Shown: positions 1-7,242 of the stretch, piece after piece
Layout of the letters: every line of letters begins with the position of its first letter
How positions within the stretch are numbered: the first letter of the stretch is position 1
Assembly (NCBI GenBank): GCA_947629725.1
Contig: CANREU010000036.1
Location: 1-11,300, forward strand
Direction of reading: 5' to 3'
Length of the DNA stretch: 11,300 nt
Source of the DNA: an uncultured Clostridia bacterium
Lineage (GTDB): Bacteria > Bacillota > Clostridia > Christensenellales > Borkfalkiaceae
The notes under the pieces: model-generated
The model's database searches: none
Seen by the model: the letters and a program-made list of their open reading frames with translations, nothing else
What the model was told of the DNA's origin: nothing
Made by a program: the position numbers and the translations under genes

Positions 1-3000
1 TCCAAGCCTTGATATAGCCGACGTGAGGCGCGTCGCCCGACGTCGCCTTGAAGACGATCTCGAGCTCGCCCTGCGCGTCCGCCGTGATGCCCGTGTACGT
101 CTCATACACGCGGGTATCGGTGTGGTCGGGAAGGGTAATGGTGCCGACGTTGGTCCCGTTGCAGGTGACGGAATACGCTCTGCCGCCCCAATCCTGGTGC
201 ATATGGCCGCCCGTCATCACTTTGAGGGGTTCGTTCGCCTTGAAGCCCGTCATCTTATAGGTGAGGGTCTTGGTCGTCGCGTCGCCCTCGCGGATAGACC
301 ACTCGTTGGAGTTATCGTTGTCCCAGTTGATACCCTTGCTGCCGCCCGTGTAGCCCCAAGAGGTGTGGGCTGCGGCGTCTTCTCCGAACACCCTGTCGCG
401 CGTGGTGCTCTGCAAGGAGCCCTTCTCCGTGGCGTCGTCGGGAGGCGTTTTCTCCGTAGTGACAAAGCCGCAGTCGATGTTGTAGTAGAGCTCCTGCCCG
501 CCCTCGATGTACCATGTGTAGGTGATCTGCGGGTGCACGTCGGGAAGTGTGGGGTTGGTGTAGACGACGTCGAAGGTGTCGCCCGCCGCCATCGCCTCCG
601 CAAAGACGGGAGCGACGGATGCCGCATTCGCCGCGAAGAGGGAGGTATCCGAAGAGCCGTCCGAATAGTACACGGTGAACGCCTGCTTCTTCGCCTCGTC
701 GAGGACGTCCGCACCGACCTTGATGCGTCCGGAGGAAGCGCCCTGCGAGTTGTAGTTGGAAGCGCCCGAGGTGTAGATCGGGAATTTCTCCGCGCCCGTT
801 TCCACAATGGCGATGAGGGAAATTTGCGCCGCGTTGTTGTCCGCCTTCGTGAGGGTGAGGGTGAGGGTCTCATCCGCGCCGCCCGTCGTCACCTCATAGG
901 TCTTGAGAAGGTAGGCGCTGTCGAGGAGGGTGACGTCTTCATCCACCGTGGAGCCGATCTTCACGTGCTCCGTTCTCGAACCCCACGAGGGACCCGCAAA
1001 GAAGCCGACGAGGACCTTATAGGTGCCCGCTTCGGGGATGGTGAAGTTGTAGGCAAGGCTTCCAGAGGTGACTTGGTCGTAGCTCCACATGGAGGTCATC
1101 GCGTCGTTCTCGGAATAGTGCCCCGCGCCGCTGAACGTGTTGGTGTAGCCCCAGCTCTTGCCCGTGAGGACGTCGGTGCCGTCAGAACGGTCGGACGAGC
1201 TCTGCAGGGTGCCGAGGACGGCGCCGTCCGAAAGCGAAGAGGGATCGGCCGTGCCGCAGTCCACAAAGTAGAGCACGCCGTCTTTCTGGGGAAGGGTGAC
1301 GACGGCCGCAAGAGCGGAGACGAGAGGCTCGGAGCCCTCTTTCTCCGCGAGGATGCGGACCTCGTACTTCTTGCCGCTCTCAAGGCCCGAAACGGTGCCC
1401 TTGCCCTCCGAAAGTGCTTCGGAGCCCTTCGTCCATTCGTCCGCGCCCTCGAGGCGGTATTGCGCGTGGAGGGTGTAGTCCGAAAGGGTGCTCTCATAGG
1501 TGAAGGCGAGTTTATCGCCCGCCGCTGCCGCGTCGGTGATCTTGAGGCTCGCGCTCTCCGCCGCCGCGTCGTCTGCCGAAGAGTAGACGAACACGCCGTC
1601 GAAATTGACCCAGTGGTGGCTCGAAGAGTCCGTCTTTGCCTTCAAATAGACGGTGTGCCAGCCCTCCGTGAGGTTCTTGCTCTCATAGACGACCTTGCCG
1701 TTTTCCTGCGACGCCTGATAGGCGTGCGCGGTGCCGGTGGCGTCGCCCGAGCCCGTGAAGTCCCCTTCGGGGTCGACCCAAACATCGAGGTCGCCCGCAT
1801 CTTTCTTGGCGGGAGCGGTCACGGCAAAGCCCGTGCCGTAGAAGCGGAACGCCACATAGGCGCTCGTGGACTTGGTGGTGTCGGCAGAGAGCGTGTCGCC
1901 GTAGTAGCGCGCGTTGCCGCCGCTCGTGCCGAAGCCGCCCGTGCTCACATAGTAATACTGTTCGGCCTCGCCGCCGCTCTCAAGGGCGGTGTTCACCGCC
2001 GCAAGGCTGCCCTTGGAGGTGAAGGCGGACTCGTCGACGAAGCGCCCCTCCCCCGCCGTGGTCTTGCCGTGCAGGATGTAGGTGGAAACGGAGTGTGCGC
2101 TCGCGGTGTCGTAGAGGGCGCTGCCGTCCGTCGTGGCGCTCGTCTTCGTCCAGCTGTGCGTCTTATCCGTGTACACTTTCTCCACGGAATCCGCCTTAAA
2201 TCCGTTCAAGGCGAGCTTGAAGGAATCGGCGTGGTCGCTGTTGTTCTGCTTTACGACGACAAGAGTGTCCCTCTCGGGCGAGAGCGCCGCGAGGGTGTTG
2301 GTCTCGTCTACGTCGATGATGGTGTAGCCGGGGCGGATATACTTCGTGTATTGCCCGCTCATGTAGTACGCCTTCGAGAGGACGTAGTCCTGATAGGTGA
2401 GGCCCATCGCGGCGAGGTCGGTCCCCATGCCTTCCGCCGCCGCCTGATCGTAATACACGCCCTGGATGAGGCCGTAGTTGGTGCCGCCCTTCATCTGGCC
2501 GACCATGTCCTCCATGCCCTGCCAGAAGATGAAGGCGTTCACGCCGCCGTGCTTCACCGTGTCGATGATGTTCTGCGTGTATTTGAAGCCCGTGGTGAGG
2601 GAATCGGGATCGTATTTCTTGCTGCCGTCGTCCGCCGCTTCCGACCAGCAGATCTCGGACATCTCGATCTCCGTTCCGAGCGACTGGGCGAGACGGTAGA
2701 GCCTCTGCACGGAGCTAATGTCGTACCAATAGGTGTGGTAGGTGAAACGGTCTGCCCCGGAGATGATCTCACTGCCTTTGGTGCCGTGATGGCCCGTGGC
2801 GCCGTATGCTTCGCCGTACTGGTCCCATGCGACGTTGGGGTTGGTCTCGTCGCCCCAGTTATACTCCTCTTCGATGCCGCGCTCCGCCATCTCCTCGCGG
2901 AGGAGTTCGAGCACGCGCACCTTCTGCCGGGGGGAGAAGTAACAGCCTTCCTGGTCGCCGCCCTTACCCCAGTAGTAGGAACCCGATTCGTTGAAGGGCT

Positions 3001-3748
3001 GAAGGTTATGGAGCTCGAAGCCCTGCGAGACGAGATACTCATACACGTCGAGGAAGTAGTCGACGAACATCTGATTGTGGAGCTCGTCGTCCACGAGGTT
3101 GGTCCCCGCGCCCTCGCCGCCCGAGGTGCAGCCCGTTACGGTCATCCAATAGGGAGGCGAGTTGGAGTAGTACTCCGTGAGATAGTCGTCCTGCTCGCTC
3201 TCGTCGCGGTTCGCGTAGTTCTCCTGGATCCAGTTGAGGACCCAGAGCTGACGGTAGTCGGGCATCTCCGTCCAATCCGCCCATGTGGAGGGATCGGCGT
3301 CGGGATCGCCGAAGTAGTAGTTGTCGTCCTGCTCCAAATAAGAAAGACCCGTCGTCTCGTCGGTGACCTCCGTCGCGCCCCGCCAGCCGGGGGTGTTGCG
3401 GTCGTCCGACATGTGGACGTGGGTGGGATCGTCGCCGCCGCCCACATTATAGCGGGCGATGTTGAGATCGAGGCCCGTTTTGCCGTAGAGCGCCTCGGCG
3501 ATCTCCTCGCGCTTTTCCTTGCCCGAGGAGCCGACGCGCGTCCAATTGCCGATCTCCGTCGCCCACCACGAGAGGGAGAGCCCCCAGCCGTTGAAGTTTT
3601 GCAGGGGCTTTGCAAGGTCCACCGTGTAGGAGCTGCGGGAGACAGCCGCGCGGGCAGGCAGCGTGGCGATACCGCCCGCTGCCGCGCCCGCGAGGAGGAA
3701 GGAGCACGTTGCGATGGCTCCCATCCTCTTCCAACTGCATTTTACCAT
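1..3748 (-). CDS. Secreted multimodular GH30 glycosidase, probable endo-beta-1,6-galactanase (C-terminus beyond window)
   Basis: The minus-strand frame is open from ATG 3748 to the window edge: 1249 codons, no stop. An AGGAGG site lies 6 bases before the ATG, 27 bases after the MalG-type permease gene. Residues 1-34 form a signal peptide (basic start, hydrophobic Ala-rich core, ending PARA). Residues about 38-480 form a clan GH-A barrel typical of GH30: NGWGLSLSWWA (53-63), LNIARYNVGGGDDP (95-108), SNSPPYWMT (195-203), PFNES with acid/base Glu254, QEGC (266-269), and probable nucleophile Glu365 in MSEICW. A beta domain follows to about 560. Then come a beta-sandwich binding-like module (about 595-722), an FN3-like domain (732-820), a malectin-like module (827-982), an Ig-like domain (about 990-1082), and a second malectin-like module (1087 onward). 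The SNSPPYW and QEGC motifs recall GH30_5 endo-beta-1,6-galactanases. GH30 membership is secure; the substrate is inferred. A cell-wall anchor could lie beyond the edge. Confidence 0.85.
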   Translation of the reverse strand, partial: MVKCSWKRMGAIATCSFLLAGAAAGGIATLPARAAVSRSSYTVDLAKPLQNFNGWGLSLSWWATEIGNWTRVGSSGKEKREEIAEALYGKTGLDLNIARYNVGGGDDPTHVHMSDDRNTPGWRGATEVTDETTGLSYLEQDDNYYFGDPDADPSTWADWTEMPDYRQLWVLNWIQENYANRDESEQDDYLTEYYSNSPPYWMTVTGCTSGGEGAGTNLVDDELHNQMFVDYFLDVYEYLVSQGFELHNLQPFNESGSYYWGKGGDQEGCYFSPRQKVRVLELLREEMAERGIEEEYNWGDETNPNVAWDQYGEAYGATGHHGTKGSEIISGADRFTYHTYWYDISSVQRLYRLAQSLGTEIEMSEICWSEAADDGSKKYDPDSLTTGFKYTQNIIDTVKHGGVNAFIFWQGMEDMVGQMKGGTNYGLIQGVYYDQAAAEGMGTDLAAMGLTYQDYVLSKAYYMSGQYTKYIRPGYTIIDVDETNTLAALSPERDTLVVVKQNNSDHADSFKLALNGFKADSVEKVYTDKTHSWTKTSATTDGSALYDTASAHSVSTYILHGKTTAGEGRFVDESAFTSKGSLAAVNTALESGGEAEQYYYVSTGGFGTSGGNARYYGDTLSADTTKSTSAYVAFRFYGTGFAVTAPAKKDAGDLDVWVDPEGDFTGSGDATGTAHAYQASQENGKVVYESKNLTEGWHTVYLKAKTDSSSHHWVNFDGVFVYSSADDAAAESASLKITDAAAAGDKLAFTYESTLSDYTLHAQYRLEGADEWTKGSEALSEGKGTVSGLESGKKYEVRILAEKEGSEPLVSALAAVVTLPQKDGVLYFVDCGTADPSSLSDGAVLGTLQSSSDRSDGTDVLTGKSWGYTNTFSGAGHYSENDAMTSMWSYDQVTSGSLAYNFTIPEAGTYKVLVGFFAGPSWGSRTEHVKIGSTVDEDVTLLDSAYLLKTYEVTTGGADETLTLTLTKADNNAAQISLIAIVETGAEKFPIYTSGASNYNSQGASSGRIKVGADVLDEAKKQAFTVYYSDGSSDTSLFAANAASVAPVFAEAMAAGDTFDVVYTNPTLPDVHPQITYTWYIEGGQELYYNIDCGFVTTEKTPPDDATEKGSLQSTTRDRVFGEDAAAHTSWGYTGGSKGINWDNDNSNEWSIREGDATTKTLTYKMTGFKANEPLKVMTGGHMHQDWGGRAYSVTCNGTNVGTITLPDHTDTRVYETYTGITADAQGELEIVFKATSGDAPHVGYIKAW
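2..490 (-). repeat. Second malectin-like module inside the GH30 protein (incomplete)
   Basis: This stretch encodes residues 1087-1249. It begins YYNIDCG and carries GSLQSTTRDR and SWGYTGG, matching in order the VDCG, GTLQSSSDR and SWGYTN of residues 827-870 of the same protein. The two modules are therefore a diverged internal duplication. Known relatives are carbohydrate-binding beta-sandwich folds; the ligand is unknown. Confidence 0.65.
803..1270 (-). repeat. First malectin-like module inside the GH30 protein
   Basis: This stretch encodes residues 827-982. It starts YFVDCG, then GTLQSSSDR and SWGYTNTFSG, and later the GTYKVLVGFFAG strand typical of malectin-like or CBM beta-sandwiches. 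It is the partner of the module encoded at 2-490, with an Ig-like linker domain (residues about 990-1082) between them. Confidence 0.65.
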
Positions 3749-3775
3749 AATTTTCCTCCTGATTTTTTACTTCGC

Positions 3776-4708
3776 TCAGCCCTTGACGGCGGAGAACACG
3801 ATCGAGCCGACGATCTTCTTCTGGAAGACCGCGAACACCACCACGATCGGAACGAGCGAAATGAGAGACGCCGCGAGCGCACGGGGCACTTCCAAAAGGC
3901 TCCCGCCGCCGTTGTTCAAACGGTTGACGAGGAGGGGAAGGGTGAACCAGTGCTTATCGCGAACGAAGAGCATCGGGCCGAGGAAGTCGTTCCAGTTGCC
4001 GATGAAGGAGAGGATCGCCTGCGTTGCGATGGCGGGCATCACGAGGGGCAGGAGCACGGAGATGAAGGTCCGCGTGTAGCCCGCGCCGTCGAGACGCGCC
4101 GCTTCCGAGATACTGTCGGGTATGCTGTAGAAAAATTGTCGCAGGAAGAACACCGTGCCGACCGCCCCGAAGAACTTCGGGATCATGATGGCGAGCGGGC
4201 CCCTCGTGAGGTGCATCTGCCCGTATAACCATGCCTGCGGCAACATGATCACCGAGAAGGGGATCATCATCGTGGCGAGCATGAGGAGGAACATGATGTT
4301 CTTGCCCTTGAAATCGAGCTTCGCGAACGCATACGCCGCAAACGCGGAGACGACGATCTGGATCGCCACCACGGGGACCGTAGTGAGCACGCTGTTGAAA
4401 AAGCCGCGGATAAAGCCGCCGTCCATGTTTCTGTCGCACCACTTCCACATTTCGGCATAGCTGCTTACCTGCCATTCCTTTGGAAAGAGGGCGTCCGAAT
4501 AGATCTCCGTGCCCGGCTTAAAGGTGGCGAGCACCATCCAAAGGAAGGGGAACAGCATGATGACGGCGCCGAGCGAGAGCAGAATGGTGACGATGATGTT
4601 GCCGATGAGCCCGGGCTTAATGCGGCGCTTGGGCTTTACGGGAGCGGGTCCTTCCGCAACGGCGGAGAGTTCTTCGCGCTCTTCGGCTTCTTGCAAGATC
4701 TCTTCCAT
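3776..4708 (-). CDS. Sugar ABC transporter permease, MalG type
   Basis: A 310-residue inner-membrane permease of the carbohydrate-uptake (CUT1) class, forming a heterodimer with the MalF-type protein encoded just upstream. After a charged cytoplasmic tail (residues 1-33) come about six membrane segments, near 34-60, 105-128, 137-160, 172-190, 223-245 and 278-297. The EAA loop that docks the ATPase is at 202-221 (EAARLDGAG, then LLP). The ATG at 4708 is preferred over one at 4738. The former has an AGGGAGG site 9 bases upstream and follows the previous stop codon by one base; the latter lies inside the upstream gene and has no ribosome site. The one-base gap implies translational coupling. The transported sugar cannot be read from the sequence; neighbours suggest galactose-containing oligosaccharides. 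Confidence 0.93.
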   Translation of the reverse strand: MEEILQEAEEREELSAVAEGPAPVKPKRRIKPGLIGNIIVTILLSLGAVIMLFPFLWMVLATFKPGTEIYSDALFPKEWQVSSYAEMWKWCDRNMDGGFIRGFFNSVLTTVPVVAIQIVVSAFAAYAFAKLDFKGKNIMFLLMLATMMIPFSVIMLPQAWLYGQMHLTRGPLAIMIPKFFGAVGTVFFLRQFFYSIPDSISEAARLDGAGYTRTFISVLLPLVMPAIATQAILSFIGNWNDFLGPMLFVRDKHWFTLPLLVNRLNNGGGSLLEVPRALAASLISLVPIVVVFAVFQKKIVGSIVFSAVKG

Positions 4709-4709
4709 A

Positions 4710-5726
4710 TCAGTCTGCCTCCCTCTTTTTATCCACATACATCTGAATGGCGGTGACGACGAAGATCATGAACGCCAGCACCCATGCGCCGACCGAGGCG
4801 AGGCCGAGGTCGTTCTGACCGAACTGGTCGTACACGAAGCCGACCGCCGTCATGCCGATCTTGCCGGGGCCGTAGCCGTCGCCGAGAAGGATGTACGGTT
4901 CGTTGAACATCTGCAATGCCCCCATGAGTCCCGTGACGAACAGGTAGAACAAAATGGGATAGAGGGCGGGAACGGTGATCTTCAAAAGGATGGTCCAGCT
5001 GCTCGCACCGTCGATCTTCGCCGCCTCGATCTGGTCGGTCGAGACCGATTGAAGACCCGCGACGAACATGAGCGCCGTGTAGCCGACCCCCTTCCAGATG
5101 AGGAGAAGGTTCACGGTGAGTGCAGCGCCCACTTTGGTGGTGAGCCAGCCAAAGGGCTTGATCCCGATGAGGCCGAGCGCGCCGTTGATGTAGCCGTCCC
5201 CCTTGAAGAGCGCCTGCCACACGATGGTGACCGCGACGACGCTCATGACGCCGGGGAGGTAGTAGAGCACGCGGAAGGTCTGTACGCCCTTCATGTTGCG
5301 GTTCATCGCGAGCGCGAGGAAGAGCCCGATCACGAGCCCCACGGGGAGCTGGATCGCATAGACGAAGGTGTGCAAGACTGCCTTCCAGTAGGTCTCCGCC
5401 TCAAGCCCGCCGAAGATGGACTTGATGTTGCCGAACCCGACCCACGTCGTCTCGGGATCGAACAGCCCGACGCTGCCCGTCCAGTGATAGAAGATCGAGA
5501 TGATCGACATGATGAGGGGGATCGCCGTGAAGACGAGGATCCCCACGATCATCGGGGAGATGTAGAGCCAGCCGATGAGGTTCTCTCCCCTCTTCAGGCC
5601 GCCCTTCTTTCTCTTTCTTTCGGGACCCGCCGCAACCGCGGGAGGCGTTTCCGCCTCCACTTCGGCGGCCGCATCGACCGCGGCCTCAGCGGCGAGGACT
5701 TCCGAATTCAAACTTTCGGATTCCAT
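4710..5726 (-). CDS. Sugar ABC transporter permease, MalF type
   Basis: A 338-residue inner-membrane permease of the CUT1 class, partner of the MalG-type protein. Residues 1-49 form an unusual cytoplasmic tail, first acidic and alanine-rich, then strongly basic (about 36-46). Membrane segments lie near 50-79, 117-141, 151-172, 202-224, 254-277 and 305-329. SPMIVGILVFTAIPLI (57-72) is typical of the first segment in this family. The ATPase-docking EAA loop is at 234-253 (EAAKIDGAS, then ITVPAL). The ATG at 5726 has AAGGAGA 7 bases upstream, and the gene begins 21 bases after the binding-protein stop. No ATP-binding subunit is encoded in the operon, so the pair probably uses a shared MsmX-type ATPase, as is known for many Bacillota sugar importers. 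Confidence 0.93.
   Translation of the reverse strand: MESESLNSEVLAAEAAVDAAAEVEAETPPAVAAGPERKRKKGGLKRGENLIGWLYISPMIVGILVFTAIPLIMSIISIFYHWTGSVGLFDPETTWVGFGNIKSIFGGLEAETYWKAVLHTFVYAIQLPVGLVIGLFLALAMNRNMKGVQTFRVLYYLPGVMSVVAVTIVWQALFKGDGYINGALGLIGIKPFGWLTTKVGAALTVNLLLIWKGVGYTALMFVAGLQSVSTDQIEAAKIDGASSWTILLKITVPALYPILFYLFVTGLMGALQMFNEPYILLGDGYGPGKIGMTAVGFVYDQFGQNDLGLASVGAWVLAFMIFVVTAIQMYVDKKREAD
4718..4724 (-). promoter_or_regulatory. Ribosome binding site fixing the MalG-type permease start
   Basis: The minus strand reads AGGGAGG, 9 bases before ATG 4708. It lies within the last codons of the MalF-type gene. No such site precedes the alternative ATG at 4738, so it decides the start. Confidence 0.75.
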
Positions 5727-5747
5727 GCTTTCGTCTCCTTATGCGGA

Positions 5748-7205
5748 TCAGTAGTTCTTCGTGGCGTCGTACTGCGCCTGCATCTGGCTTGCGACCGACG
5801 ACCAGGTCGTGCTGTTGAACTTGGCGAGAGCCTTGCCCTTGCCGCCCTTCTCGGTGCCCCAGATCTCGGCGAGCGCGTCGTCGAGCGGGCCGAGCCACTT
5901 GCTGTCGTAGGTGGAGTACTTCGCGGGGAATTCGCCGTTGTCGCCGTTGATGACGTTGATGAAGACCCAGCGGTTTGCGGGCGAATACACGTCGTCCTGC
6001 TCGAGGTAGTCGTCCTTCACGGTCTCACGGAGAGGAAGGGAGATCTTCTCCTCTTTCACGAGCCAGTCCTGCGTATCCGCGGACATGAAGGAGAGGGCGA
6101 TGCGCTTCGCGACTTCGCACTTCTCGGGATATTTCTCCGCGCAGTTCTTGGAGATGACGTAACCCGCGGAAGTGATGAGTCCCGTCCAATCGGTGCTGCC
6201 GTCTTTGGTGGGCCACGGCATCACGTCCCACTGGCCTTCGCCGAGAAGGGTGTTGTAGTCCGCGACTTCCCACGAACCGACCGCGCCGTAGAAGCAGACC
6301 TTGCCCGCCGAGAAGTTGGCGTAGGTGGCGTTCTCATAGTCGCCCGCGCCGCAGTCGAGGAACTCCGCCTGGAACTTGATCGCGTCGTTCAAAGCGCCCG
6401 TGGCAACGCTCGTCACCTTGCCTTCCTTCCTGCCGTTCGTAAGGTCGATGAGTTCGGTGCCGTAGGAGCGCGCGAGGACCTCGATCGGAGGAACGTCGCA
6501 GGGATAGACCTTGTTCGTCTCTTTATCCGCAACGATCTTATCCGCGATCGCCTTGCACATGATCTTGAAGTCTTCCCAAGAGTAGTTCTCGGTCTTGAAA
6601 TCCATGTCCCACGGCATCTTGAGGTTCGCCGTGCCCGCGGCGTTCTTCGTCGCCTTGATCGTCTGCTCGTACTTCTGAAGGAGCTTCTTGTTGTAGCCGA
6701 GCTGCTGGGTGGAGAGGTCCTTCGGGAAGGCGTAGAGGTGATCGGCGGGATTGCCGACTTCGCCCGTCGTCGGGTTGAAGCGATACATGTCGAGCGCGGT
6801 CGGGTAGATCACGTTGAGGTCGGCGATCTGCTTCGTCGCGTCCGTCGTGAAACCGTACTCATCCGCATAGTCCTGCAGGTCGATGATGTTCGACTTGTAC
6901 AGCATCAGCTCGTTGGGACGGACATAGAAGATGTCGGGGATGCTCCCGCCCTGAATATCCGCGTCGAGGTTGTCGTAGTAGTTGCCCTCCTGCTCGCCGC
7001 TGAAGTCGATCTTGTACTCAAGACCCTCGTCCTTCAACTGCTTCTCCATTTCCTTGAAGTAGTCCTGGTAGAACTCCATCTCGTGGGAGTTCGCAAGCAG
7101 GAAGACGGAGATCGTAGTCTTCGGATCCTTGCAGCCCGCCAGGGCGCCTACCGCCGTCGCGGCCATAACGGTAGCGGCGGCAACTGCCAAAACCTTCTTT
7201 TTCAT
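5748..7205 (-). CDS. Sugar ABC transporter substrate-binding lipoprotein
   Basis: A 485-residue extracellular solute-binding protein of family 1. The N-terminus is a lipoprotein signal: MKKK, a hydrophobic Ala/Val core, then lipobox LAGC with the lipidated Cys at 25. The mature protein would be tethered to the outer face of the membrane and deliver oligosaccharide to the two permeases encoded directly downstream. The sequence has family-like features such as an early IPDIFYVRPNE segment, FSAGKVCFYGAVGSWEV, and a C-terminal PANRWVFINV stretch. The size fits the CUT1 oligosaccharide binders. An AGGAGG site 5 bases before ATG 7205 is strong. A stem-loop sits in the 37-base gap to the upstream GH35 gene. 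Ligand identity is inferred only from the neighbouring glycosidases. Confidence 0.93.
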   Translation of the reverse strand: MKKKVLAVAAATVMAATAVGALAGCKDPKTTISVFLLANSHEMEFYQDYFKEMEKQLKDEGLEYKIDFSGEQEGNYYDNLDADIQGGSIPDIFYVRPNELMLYKSNIIDLQDYADEYGFTTDATKQIADLNVIYPTALDMYRFNPTTGEVGNPADHLYAFPKDLSTQQLGYNKKLLQKYEQTIKATKNAAGTANLKMPWDMDFKTENYSWEDFKIMCKAIADKIVADKETNKVYPCDVPPIEVLARSYGTELIDLTNGRKEGKVTSVATGALNDAIKFQAEFLDCGAGDYENATYANFSAGKVCFYGAVGSWEVADYNTLLGEGQWDVMPWPTKDGSTDWTGLITSAGYVISKNCAEKYPEKCEVAKRIALSFMSADTQDWLVKEEKISLPLRETVKDDYLEQDDVYSPANRWVFINVINGDNGEFPAKYSTYDSKWLGPLDDALAEIWGTEKGGKGKALAKFNSTTWSSVASQMQAQYDATKNY

Positions 7206-7222
7206 AACTTCCTCCTATTTTT

Positions 7223-7236
7223 TCGGGTCTCCCCGA
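7223..7236 (-). promoter_or_regulatory. Intercistronic stem-loop before the binding-protein gene
   Basis: The minus strand reads TCGGG GAGA CCCGA, a perfect 5-bp stem with a GNRA tetraloop. Beyond one A-A mismatch it can extend by three A-U pairs. It is followed by an A-rich run and the AGGAGG site, not by a T run, so it is not a standard terminator. Such hairpins can stabilise the downstream part of a transcript; that role is inferred. Confidence 0.45.
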
Positions 7237-7242
7237 TAAATT

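Noticed and set aside
23..4228. A 1401-codon open frame on the plus strand
   Set aside because: It lies antisense to the GH30 gene and part of the MalG-type gene. Its translation is a low-complexity Arg/Val/Gly/Glu mix with no recognisable domain, while the minus-strand frame gives a signal peptide and GH30 motifs. Long antisense frames are expected when third codon positions are GC-rich.
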